A stretch of DNA of 38,075 nucleotides. Origin: Frankiaceae bacterium. GTDB lineage: Bacteria > Actinomycetota > Actinomycetes > BP-191. The notes beneath the pieces are model-generated. The model saw only the letters and a list, made by a program, of their open reading frames with translations, made no database searches and was not told where the DNA came from. Both the position numbers and the translations under genes were made by a program. Of the stretch, positions 16,109 to 26,100 are shown piece by piece. How positions within the stretch are numbered: position 1 is the first letter of the stretch; each line of letters opens with the position of its first letter. The stretch covers positions 1 through 38,075 of the forward strand of contig JAVEEC010000094.1 in assembly GCA_030840645.1 (NCBI GenBank). Reading direction: 5' to 3'.

Positions 16109-18426
16109 GACGGATCGTCGCGTGCGCTGCTGCGCTCGCCGCCCTGGCGGCGGTCGCGTCACCGGTCACCGCCGCCGCGCCCAAGGCTCCCGAGGCGCCC
16201 GGGAGGTGGCAGGGCAGCGTCTCCCCCCGGTACGCCGCGAGCGCGGTCTACGACAGCGCGCGCCGGCAGGTCGTGCTGATCGGCGGCCGCAGCCAGAAGG
16301 CCGCCGGCGGCTTCGGCGACACGTGGACCTGGGACGGCACCCGCTGGGCGGAGCGCGTCCCGATGGGCAACGGGCCCTCGGGCCGCTACGACGCCCAGAT
16401 GGCGTACCACGAGGCCGCCCGCCAGGTCGTGCTCTTCGGCGGCTTCAACGACGCGTCGTTCGGCTACCTCGGCGACACCTGGACCTGGGACGGGAAGCGC
16501 TGGACGTCGCGCGCCGGCACGGCACCGCCCAACCGCCGGTACGCGAGCATGGTGTACGACCCCGAGCGGCGGCAGGTCGTGCTGTTCGGCGGGTTCGGCG
16601 GCGACGCCTCGACCCCGGAGACGGCCGCGTCCGCGGACTACCTCGGCGACACCTGGACGTGGGACGGCGCGCGTTGGACCAAGCGGGCGGGCGCGGGCCC
16701 TTCGCCCCGGCGCAACGCGCACATGGTGTACGACGCGGCCGCCGGCAAGGTCGTGCTGTTCGGTGGGTACGGCGCGGGCACGGATCCGTATCTCGCCGAC
16801 ACCTGGACGTGGGACGGCGTCAGGTGGGTGCAGCAGGCCGGCGCCGGGCCGTCAGGGCGCACCGGCGCGGGCATGGTGTACGACGCCGCGACCCGCGACG
16901 TCGTGCTGTTCGGCGGGTACAACATCGACAAGGGTCCGACGGGTACCGGCTGGGCGCCGACGGAGACCTACCTCGCGGACACCTGGACCTGGAACGCCGG
17001 CAGGTGGACCAAGCGCGGCGCCGGCCCGTCGGGGCGCGAGGACGCGCAGCTCGCGTACGACGCGACCGCGCGCCAGGTGCTGCTCTTCGGCGGCCAGAGC
17101 CAGCCGGCCGCGCCGGGCAACGTCCGGCTGGGGGACGGGCGAACCGTCCTGGCCGACACGTGGACGTGGGACGGCCGCGCCTGGGCCCGCCGGGCGACGA
17201 CCGGTCCGCACGGGCGCGTCGGAGCGAACCTCGTCTATGCCGCGGGCGCGCGGAAGGTCCTGCTCTTCGGCGGCATCTACGCCTACTCGCCGGACGAGGA
17301 GCTGGACGACTCGTGGACCTGGTCGGGCGGGCGGTGGACGCAGACCGCCAGCGTCACACCACCCGAGCGGCAGACCACGCACGTCGCCTACCACGCGGCG
17401 GCGCGCCAGGTCCTGCTGTTCGGTGGGTACGACTCCGTTCCGCGCGGTGACACGTGGACGTGGAATGGCGCGGGGTGGGTGGAGCGCTCGGGGACGGCCC
17501 CGTCCGCCCGTAACCGCGCCGCGATGGCGTACGACGCGGCGGCCCGCCACGTGCTGCTCTTCGGCGGCACCGCCAGGGACTACTCGCCGACCGCCAGTTT
17601 CTCCTCCACCGTCTATCTGGCCGACACGTGGACCTGGGACGGCGCGAAGTGGACGCAGCGCTCCGGTACGGCGCCGCCGGCCCGGGCCGACGCCCCGATG
17701 GCGTACGACGAGGCGAGACGCCAAGTCGTCCTCTTCGGCGGCTACGCCGAGGTCCGTGGCCCGGGCGGTACGCCCTACGGCGGGTCCAACCAGTTCCTCG
17801 GCGACACCTGGACGTGGGACGGCGCGAAGTGGGCGCAGCGCTCCGGGGCGGGACCGTCGCCGCGGCGCGAGGCCCAGATGGTCTACGACCCGGTGACCCG
17901 CCGGGTGGTGCTCTTCGGCGGCTACACCCTCGCGGGAGCCGCCGTCTACCACGCCGACACGTGGACGTGGGACGGCGCGCGCTGGACCAAGGTGTCGGGA
18001 CCGAGCCCGCGCGGGCGCAGCGGCGCGAGCATGGTGTACGACCCGGCCAGCCGCCAGGTGGTGCTGTTCGGCGGGATGTACTTCGACACCACCGAGCGCT
18101 ACCTCGCCGACACGTGGACCTGGGACGGGCGGCGGTGGACGCAGCGGTCCGGAGCCGGCCCAGGCCCGCGCGCGTACGCAGCCATGGTCGCCGACCCGGG
18201 CTCGAAGAACGTCCTCCTGTTCGGCGGGCTCGGCGACCTCAAGGTCACCGGTAGATACCTTGGCGACACGTGGACGTGGGACGGTCGCCGCTGGGTGCGG
18301 CGGACCGGCATCGGCCCGTCGGCGCGCCGCGACGGCGCGGCCGTGTACGACGCCGCCACCGGCGAGGCGCTGCTCGTCGGCGGCACCGGTGCGTTCGGCA
18401 ACGTTGGCGAGACGTGGCGTTGGTAG
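16105..18426 (+). CDS. Secreted kelch/galactose-oxidase-type propeller protein with 14 repeats
   Basis: 773 residues; ATG 16105 overlaps the previous stop (ATGA). Signal peptide 1-24 (SPVTAAA). The rest is a very regular repeat of about 45-60 residues with consensus GPSxRxxAxMxYDxxxRxVVLFGG, then a variable loop, then LxDTWTWDGxRWxxR. I count 14 DTWTW-type strands; the seventh reads DDSWTW and the last ETWRW. Fourteen blades would make two seven-bladed kelch propellers. The loops differ in length (6 to about 30 residues), as for binding sites. No enzyme domain or anchor is present. As the last gene of the operon it is probably an exported partner of the anchored propeller protein encoded just upstream (inference). 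Confidence 0.85.
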   Translation: MRRIVACAAALAALAAVASPVTAAAPKAPEAPGRWQGSVSPRYAASAVYDSARRQVVLIGGRSQKAAGGFGDTWTWDGTRWAERVPMGNGPSGRYDAQMAYHEAARQVVLFGGFNDASFGYLGDTWTWDGKRWTSRAGTAPPNRRYASMVYDPERRQVVLFGGFGGDASTPETAASADYLGDTWTWDGARWTKRAGAGPSPRRNAHMVYDAAAGKVVLFGGYGAGTDPYLADTWTWDGVRWVQQAGAGPSGRTGAGMVYDAATRDVVLFGGYNIDKGPTGTGWAPTETYLADTWTWNAGRWTKRGAGPSGREDAQLAYDATARQVLLFGGQSQPAAPGNVRLGDGRTVLADTWTWDGRAWARRATTGPHGRVGANLVYAAGARKVLLFGGIYAYSPDEELDDSWTWSGGRWTQTASVTPPERQTTHVAYHAAARQVLLFGGYDSVPRGDTWTWNGAGWVERSGTAPSARNRAAMAYDAAARHVLLFGGTARDYSPTASFSSTVYLADTWTWDGAKWTQRSGTAPPARADAPMAYDEARRQVVLFGGYAEVRGPGGTPYGGSNQFLGDTWTWDGAKWAQRSGAGPSPRREAQMVYDPVTRRVVLFGGYTLAGAAVYHADTWTWDGARWTKVSGPSPRGRSGASMVYDPASRQVVLFGGMYFDTTERYLADTWTWDGRRWTQRSGAGPGPRAYAAMVADPGSKNVLLFGGLGDLKVTGRYLGDTWTWDGRRWVRRTGIGPSARRDGAAVYDAATGEALLVGGTGAFGNVGETWRW
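16225..18426 (+). repeat. Fourteen kelch-coding DNA repeats
   Basis: The blades are similar at DNA level, for example GACACGTGGACGTGGGACGG and GTGCTGTTCGGCGG variants recurring through the gene. This could allow blade gain or loss by recombination and can confuse short-read assembly. Confidence 0.7.
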
Positions 18427-18440
18427 TCCACGCAGGAACC

Positions 18441-18456
18441 CGGCGGCTGCCCGCCG
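18441..18456 (+). terminator. Short GC hairpin after the kelch gene
   Basis: CGGCGG-CTGC-CCGCCG forms a 6-bp stem 15 nt after the kelch stop, with no U-tract. It is weak evidence for a transcript end between the operon and the STAND gene; read-through into the STAND gene is equally possible. Confidence 0.35.
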
Positions 18457-18505
18457 AACCTTGGACGTGTCCTCCGGGGGTGGTGCGTGATGGAGGTGTC
18501 CTCGG

Positions 18506-19981
18506 TTGACCGTTGCGTCGAGCCCGTCGCCGGCCGACGTCCGGCGGTGGCTGCGCGACCTGCGGGAGCCGCACCGGCTCGCCGACCCCGTCATGGTCGG
18601 GATGCTCACGTCGATGGACCGCCTGCCCGGCGGGTCCTCGCCGTTGGCGGCCGGCCGCGCGGCGGCCGAGGTCCTGACCGAGGCGATCGAACGGCTGCGC
18701 CCGGCGCCGGGTGCGAGCCGTAAGGCGCAGCTCCTCTCCAACGTCTTGCGGACGTGCTTCGTCGACGGCGCGACGCTGGAGTCCGCCGCGGACCGGCTCG
18801 GGCTCTCCGTCCGCCAGCTGACCCGCGAGCGCGCCCGCGCGATCGAGCTGGTCCACGCCGAGCTGCTCGCCGGCGTCCGCGACACCACCCCGGACCCGGG
18901 CTACCACTTCGAGCCGGTGCCGACGATCGGCGGCGCGCTCCCCCGCCCCGCCCTCGCCGCCGCCCTCCGCGACGCCCGCACCGCGCGCGGCATCGTGCAC
19001 GTCCACGGGCCCGCCGGCGTCGGCAAGACGACGCTGGTCGCCGAGCTGGCCGAGGAGGTCGCCGAGCGCGTCCCCGTCCTCTGGTACCGCACCCGGCCCG
19101 GGGTCAACGACTCCCTGCGCGCCGTGCTCTTCGAGCTCGCCCAGCACCTGCGCGCGCACGGCCGGCCGCGGCTCGCCGAGGTCACCAGCGCGACGTTGCC
19201 GACCGTCGACGTCCCGATCCTCAGCCGGCTCGCGATCGAGGAGCTGACCGCCATCGAGACCCTCGTCGTGTGCGACGACTACCACCTGGCCGAGCAGGAC
19301 CGTTCCATCGGCGGGTTCCTCGAAGAGGCCGCGACCCGGCTGCCAGGACTCGACGTTGTCACCGTCGGCCGCCACGAGCAGCCCCGTCCCCGTTCGGCCA
19401 CGGCCCTTCGCGTTACCGGTCTCGGTCCGCGCGAGAGCCGGCAGCTGCTGGCCACCCTGCTGCCGTCGGCGACCGCCGAGCTGTCCGCGACCGTGCACGC
19501 CTGGACGCAGGGCATCCCGCAGCTCACCCAGATGGCCGCGTCCTGGCTCGAGACCGCGTCGGCCGACGAGGTCGCGGGCGGCATGGCGGCGTTCACCGAA
19601 CGCGACGACGTCCAGGCGTTCCTCCTCGACTGCCTGACCGAGCTGCTCGACTCGTACGACCGCGACGTGCTCGACGCGGCGAGCATCTTCCGCGACCGGT
19701 TCAGCGACGAGGTGCTGGCGTACGTCGCGGGCCGGACCACCGGCGAGGTCGCCGACGTGAGCCGGCGGCTGGTCCGCTACCACATCGCGGCGCGGAGCCG
19801 GCAGAGTGAGGTGGCGTTCATCCACGCCAGCGTCCGCGACTACGTCTACACCCGGCTGCCGCACGCGCGGAAGGCGCTGCTGCACCAGCGTGCGGCGCAG
19901 TGGTACGACCGGAACGAGCGTTCCGACGAGGCCCGCTTCCACGACGACTGCGCCGCCCGCTCCGCCGCGACCGTCGCGTAG
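18506..19981 (+). CDS. HTH-STAND/NB-ARC-like NTPase
   Basis: 491 residues from a TTG at 18506, chosen because GGAGGT lies 8 nt upstream (18492-18497). Residues 75-120 form an HTH-like region (LESAADRLGLSVRQLTRERA). The NTPase follows: Walker A GPAGVGKT 168-175, Walker B LVVCDDYH with Asp257/Asp258, a sensor-like VTVGRHEQ, then a winged-helix-like region near 375-440. The C-terminus has FIHASVRDYVYTRLPHARKA, typical of STAND proteins just before their sensor repeats, but the chain ends there without a TPR or WD40 sensor. It may be a regulator switched by ATP or an NTPase that senses through a partner. It lies between the kelch gene and the RHS gene, and could control the latter (inference). 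Confidence 0.75.
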   Translation: MTVASSPSPADVRRWLRDLREPHRLADPVMVGMLTSMDRLPGGSSPLAAGRAAAEVLTEAIERLRPAPGASRKAQLLSNVLRTCFVDGATLESAADRLGLSVRQLTRERARAIELVHAELLAGVRDTTPDPGYHFEPVPTIGGALPRPALAAALRDARTARGIVHVHGPAGVGKTTLVAELAEEVAERVPVLWYRTRPGVNDSLRAVLFELAQHLRAHGRPRLAEVTSATLPTVDVPILSRLAIEELTAIETLVVCDDYHLAEQDRSIGGFLEEAATRLPGLDVVTVGRHEQPRPRSATALRVTGLGPRESRQLLATLLPSATAELSATVHAWTQGIPQLTQMAASWLETASADEVAGGMAAFTERDDVQAFLLDCLTELLDSYDRDVLDAASIFRDRFSDEVLAYVAGRTTGEVADVSRRLVRYHIAARSRQSEVAFIHASVRDYVYTRLPHARKALLHQRAAQWYDRNERSDEARFHDDCAARSAATVA

Positions 19982-19989
19982 CGAGCACG

Positions 19990-20057
19990 CGGCTCTAGTC
20001 CGCGGAAGACCGAAAGATGGCCTGAACCGGCCATGGCGCGGCGGTAGCCGAGAGCCG
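19990..20057 (+). ncRNA. Candidate structured RNA leader upstream of the RHS gene
   Basis: Three nested perfect stems lie in the 127-nt gap before the RHS start: CGGCTCT 19990-19996 with AGAGCCG 20051-20057; CCGCG 20000-20004 with CGCGG 20037-20041; ATGGCC 20017-20022 with GGCCAT 20029-20034. Unpaired purine-rich segments (GAAGACCGAAAG) sit inside. It could be a terminator of the STAND gene, a protein-binding leader or an unassigned riboswitch-like element. It does not match the c-di-GMP or c-di-AMP riboswitch consensus that I know. Confidence 0.4.
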
Positions 20058-20108
20058 ACAGTCAGCCGTTGTCGCGCTTCTTGTGCGCTATCTACGGGGG
20101 GAATCCAC

Positions 20109-23100
20109 GTGACCGTCCGCCGCTCTCAGTCGCACGCGTCCGTACGTCTCGTCACCTGCGCCGCGGTCTGCGGGGCGCTGGTCCTCACGAGCGCCCAGCC
20201 GTTCGCCTACGCCCTCCCCCGCGGTACGACGGGTGCGACCGACCAGCCGGACCCGGAGTTCCTGCCACTGGGCGCCCGACCGTCGAGCAGCGTCGTGCAC
20301 CCCGTCGGTGACGCGTCGACGGCCGCGCCGAGCACCACGTCCCCGCGCGGCCGCGTCGTGCCCGAGGAGTCCCGGCTGACGTGGGACACGCACCCGTCCT
20401 GGCGCCGGACCAAGGGCGAGGCGGCGACGCTGGCGCGCAGCAGCGGCCAGCGGGTGCGGGTCACCGAGGACCTCAAGGCAGACTCGACCACGTTCGCGAA
20501 CCCCGACGGCACCACGACGCTGGAGCTCACGTCCGGTCCTTCGCGCGTCCGGCGCGGCGACGGCTGGGCGGACATCGATCCGACGCTGGTCCGCCGCGGC
20601 GACCGGTACGAGGCGGCCGCCATCGACGGGAGCCTCACCCTGTCGGCGGGCGGTGACCGCGACCTGCTGACGTTCGGCCGCGGCCCGCACGCGGTCTCGT
20701 TGGGCTGGCCGACCGACCTGCCCGAGCCGCGCATCGCGGGCGCAACGGCGACGTACCCGGACGCCGCACCGGGCGTCGACATCCTTGTCAGGGCACTGCG
20801 GTACGGCTACGAGCAGAGCCTGCTCCTGCACGAGCGCCCCGCGGGCGCACCCGTGTACGACGTCCCGCTGCGCCTGCCGAACGGCCAGACCGCGCGGCAG
20901 GCGGGCGGCAACATCGAGCTGCTGGACCGTGACGGAGCAGTCGTCGGCACGATGCCGCAGGGTCTGATGTTCGACGCGGAGGTCGACCCGCACGCCGGCG
21001 AGCACACGCACCGGATGCTGGTGTCGACGCGACTCGTGCAGACGCCGACCGGGCTGGTCATCCGGTACGCGCCGGACCCGGTGTTCCTCGCGGACCCGGG
21101 CACCGTCTACCCGGTCACGATCGACCCACCGCCGAGCCTCGGGCTCGTCTCTGACACCGAGGTCGACAGTGGCTTCCCGACCACCCAGTACGCGGGCAGC
21201 ACCGAGCTGCGGGTGGGGACGTGGAACGGCGGCGCCAACGTTCTGCGCTCCTACATCGCGTTCAACACCACGTCCATCGCGGGCATGCACGTCATCAGCG
21301 CGAACCTCAAGCTCTGGGAGTTCCACTCGTTCTCGTGCACACCCAAGGTCATGGACGTCCGAGCCGCCGGCGTGTCGAACTCCGCGACCACATGGTCGAA
21401 CGCGCCGACCATCTACCCGACCGCGTACGACACCAGCCTGTCGTTCGCGCACGGGTACAGCGCCTCGTGCCCGGACGCCCTGCAGACCATCTCCGCGACG
21501 AACCTGGTCCAGGTCTGGGCCGACAACGGCCACGCGAACGCCGGCCTGGCGCTGCGGGCGCAGAGCGAGACCGACAACCTCGGCTGGAAGAAGTTCAACT
21601 CCGGCAACGCCGGCAGCAACATCCCCGCGATGGAGGTGACGTTCAACGACGTCCCCGTCGTGTCCAGTCTTGTTCCGGCAGCGGGCGCGACCGTCAACGA
21701 CCTCACGCCGAACCTGAGCGGCATCGTCAGCGACAGTGACGACACGAGCATGACCGCCTGGTTCTACGTCAAGAACTCCGCCGGGGCATGGGTCACGAAC
21801 GGCGCCCAGCGCACCGGCACGGCGGGCTCGCGGATCACCTACACCGTCGAGGGCGGCAAGCTCGCTGACGGGCAGACCTATACGTGGTTCATGCGCGGCT
21901 GCGACGGCACCGACTGCAGCCCGACCACCGCGCCGCGAGCATTCACCGTCAACTACGGCCCGCCCATCGCGCCCGCCACCGTCAGCGCAACTGCGGGGGA
22001 CGGCACCACGACGGCGAACTGGACCGCACCCTCCGACAACGGCGGCAGCGCGATCACCAGCTACCACTGGGAGCTGCACCGTGTCTCGGACGGCCTGCTG
22101 ATCAGCCAGGGCAACGTCGACGACCTCGTTCTCACGGCGTCCGACAGCACGGTTGTCAACGGCACCGCGTACTACTGGCGGGTTAACGCGGTCAACGCCG
22201 CCGGCTCAGGTCCCGCGCGCAACTCCGCGAACGTCACGCCGTCCCGCACGCCCGGGCAGCCGACGAACGTCGTGGCTACCGCGGGCAACGCCACTAGCAC
22301 CGTCACGTGGAACGTCCCCGCCTCCGACGGCGGCGCGGCCGTTATCGACTACACGGCCCGCCTCTACCGAACCGGCGTCGTGACGCCGGTCTACACCAGC
22401 CCCGCGATCGCCGCGACGAGCCCGCGCACTGCGACCGCAAACGGGCTGACGAACGGCACCGGCCACTACTGGACCGTCATCGCGCGCAACAGCCGCGGCA
22501 CCGGTGACACCGGCACGTCCAACACCGTCACGCCCATGACGACGCCGGGCGCACCAGTTGCCGTCGCGGCGACCGAGCAGACCAGGCCGGACGACGTCGT
22601 TCCCGATCCCGCCAACCCGCCGACGACCGCCGCGGTCACCGTCTCCTGGACGCCACCCGCGAGCAACGGCGGCGCCGCCATCACCAACTACCAGGTCCAG
22701 GCGTACGTCCAACCCGCGAACACCGCCGTGTACGCCCAACCCGTCACCGCCTGCGGCAGCTGCACGTCGGTGCCGTTGACCGGCCTCAAGCCCGGGACCA
22801 GGTACACGTTCGGCGTCATTGCGCGGAACCAGGTCGGCGGCGGCGCGGAGACCCGGTCCAGCGAGCTGCTCACCCACCTGCCGCCGCGCGTCGTCAAGGC
22901 CGTCACCGACACCGCGGCCACACCGGTCGTCACCGACCCGGCGACCGGTCGCCCGCTGGCCGGCCGCGGTGACGCCGTCCGGTTCACCGTCACCGTGACC
23001 AACCAGCAGAGCCAGCCGGCCCAGATCGACTCCGTCGTCGACACGGTGCCCGCCGGCGTCGTCCTGAGCGGCCTGGTCACCGTCGACGGCCAGCCCTGCG

Positions 23101-26100
23101 GCTCCTCGTGCTCGCTCAGCGGCAGCACGCTCACGCTCGGCGGCGGCTACCAGCTCGCCGCCTCGGCCACCCGCACGTACACCTACCTCGCCGTCCTCAC
23201 CGGTTCCGAGCGCGCCTGCGTCGTCAACGCGGTGAACCATGCCGTCGCACGGGGCCCGTACGGGCTGCACGAGGCGACCGCCGCGACGACGGCGTGCGGC
23301 TCGGCGCTCGGCCTCGAGCCGTGGTGGTCCTACCTCACGACCGAGGTCGGCGCGCAGGCGGCCGCGTCCGTCAACGTCGCGAACGGCAACCTCGTCATCC
23401 AGGCGAGTGACAGCACACCGGTCCAGGCACACGGCCACCTCGCGTACGTGCTGCGCCGTTCGTACAACAGCCAGGACCCGGCGGCGCTCACGCTGCCCGG
23501 CGGGCTCGGCGCGGGCTGGACGTTCAACGTCGGCCAGACCTCGGACCTCGCCGCCGAGGGCGTCACGGCGACCGGTCTCCACGTCCCGCGCGTCGGCAAC
23601 GTCATCGCGACCCTGACCGACCCGCTGTCGATGACGTTGATCGACCGCGACGGGACCAGGCACGTGTTCAGCCCGAAGGTCGGGCTGCCCGCCATCAGCA
23701 TCAGCGGGCTCACCGGACCGTCCGCCGTGCTCAACCCCTCGGTCCTGACGACTCCGCCGGGGACGGAGCTCTGCGTCGACGTCGCGTACCAGGCGCCCGC
23801 AGGCGTCCACCTCGGGCTCTGGCGGTACGTCGCAATCCAGCCGCAGGCAGGGGCGCAGCCCTGCGCGAACATCGCCGGCCGCTCCCCCGTCGTCGTCGGC
23901 TACGCGGCGATGCGCCCGGACCGCCTCCGGACCGAGTTCAATGCCGTGGGCCAGCTCGTCGAGATGCGCGACGGGGCGGGCGTCGCGCTCCGCTACGTCT
24001 ACGACGCGCCGGTCGCGCCGGACCTGCTCGGGAAGCTCCGCCTCGTGTACGAGCCCCGCAGCTGCACGCCGTCCGGCTCGGCCGCGCCCGGGTGTCGCCA
24101 GCTCCACTTCGACTACCCTTCCGCGAACGCGACCGAGGTCACCGACTCCGCGGGCCGCGTCACCCGGTACGAGCTCGGGTTCCCGACCATCGCGGGGCTG
24201 CCCGCAGGTGTCGCCGTACTGCGCCGCGTCGTCAACCCGGAGGAGACTGCCGGGCGCGGCACCGACCACGTGGACTACTCGTACCAGAGCGACAGCGACA
24301 CGACGTTCGGCCCGACCTCGTGCGGCGGTTCGCGGTTGCAGATGTGCTCGGTCACCGACGCACGGGGCAACCGCACGACGTTCCACTACGACACAGCCGG
24401 CTCGGCCGCGGCCGGCCTCTCGGCGCTCGGCCGGATCGACCAGGTCACCGACCGCCGCGGCACGGCCACGACCGTCGGGTACCCCGCCGCAGACCGCGTC
24501 GTCACCATCCGCGGCGGGCAGCAGCAGCGGGCGTTCACCGGCATCGACCAGTACGGCCGCGTCGCAACGCACGTCGACGGCCCCGTCGGCGACGTCACGC
24601 TGCCGGCGTACCAGGCACTGCACGTCACGACCAGGACCTGGGACGGCGCCACCAACTGTGCGCAGCCGTCCGGCGCGCGGGACAACAACCTCTGCCGCGC
24701 CGTCGGCACCGGGTCGGCGAACACCGCCAACTCCGGTGAGCCGACCCCCGACGCGGACACGAGCTGGCTGTACAACGAGCAGGGCCAGGTGCTTCGCGAA
24801 CGCCGGGTCAACCGCGGCTCCGACGGCACCGTCGGCTCACCCGCGAACGTCGACACGACGTTCGGCTACAAGACGCAGTACGTCGGCACCTCCTCCGGCG
24901 TCTGGTCGAACGTTCTCGCGACCGACACCATCGCCGGGAGCGGGGCCGTGAACGCGGTGCGGCCCGCCGGACTGACCGGCCTGAATACCCTGTACGCGAT
25001 CTCCGACCGTACGGAGACGCTGACGCCGCGCGGCAACGAGCCCGGCCGGCCGTTCGGCCGGTACCGCACCGAGTGGGTCGTGGACGCCGACCCCGGCGTG
25101 ACACCCGGCGCCCCGCCGCCGGCGGCCGGCGCGTGTCCCGAGTCGACGTCGACCGGTTCGAACACCGGGATGGTCTGCCAGGAGAAGGTCCCGTTCGGCG
25201 TCGAGTCCGACACGACGGTCGCGACCACGTCGTACGGCTACGACGCGTTCGGCCAGAAGACCCTCAAGCGCACGCCGCGCAACGGCGTGTACCGCTACCT
25301 GTACTACGGCGACGGCGAGCAGGATCTCTCCGCGTTCGTCTCCGCCGGTGGTTGGCTGCGCGCCGTCACCGACCCCGTGGGCGAGTACGCCGCGTTCGCC
25401 TACGACCGCGCGGGCAACACCGTCCGTACCTGGGACCGGGACGCGACCGACCGGTCGGGTTACGCCACCGCGGCAGCCTTCCCGACAGGGACCGGCATCG
25501 CGGGCTTTGCCGAGACCCGGTACGCGCCGGACTCGCTGTTCGCCGACGCCGTCGCGCATCCGTGGCGCTACGTGCGCTGGCAGTTGACGCCGACCGGCGA
25601 CACGACGCGGCTCGACGTCGACCAGCACGGCGACGTCCTGCGCCTCCGGCCGCCTCGCGGCGAGGGCGCGACAACGTCGCCGTACGACACCATCACGACG
25701 TACGACCCCCATGGTCACGCGCTGACCGTCCAACTAGGCGAGGACATCGCGAACGCGGTGCAAGTGGCGTACGTGTACGACGCGTTCGGCAACGTCGCCA
25801 AGCAGGTCGACCAGTCCGGCACGCCGACTGTGTTCGCGTACGACCTCGTCAACCGCAGGGTCGGCACGACCGTCCTGCGCGGCCCGTACCCCGTCGACGC
25901 GGCCGACGCGCCACCGGCCTGCCGCCGGACGACCGCCGCGGACAGCGCGTTCGGGCCGGACCAGCTCGTCTGCCAGCAGACGACCGCGTACGACCCGCTC
26001 GACAACGTCGTCGTCACCGTCGATGCCGACGGGCAGCGGACGACCGCGGTGTTCGACTCCCTGCACCGCCAGAGCGCGACCGTCGCGCCGCGGGCGACGG

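Noticed and set aside
16225..18426. CRISPR-like regular repeats
   Set aside because: The spacing is regular but the repeats are in frame, protein-coding kelch blades with degenerate DNA and no unique spacers.
19990..20057. c-di-GMP riboswitch (GEMM) upstream of the RHS gene
   Set aside because: I looked because of the nearby GGDEF-EAL gene, but the conserved GCAAAGCC-type segment and the receptor/tetraloop layout are missing. It is kept only as an unassigned structured leader.
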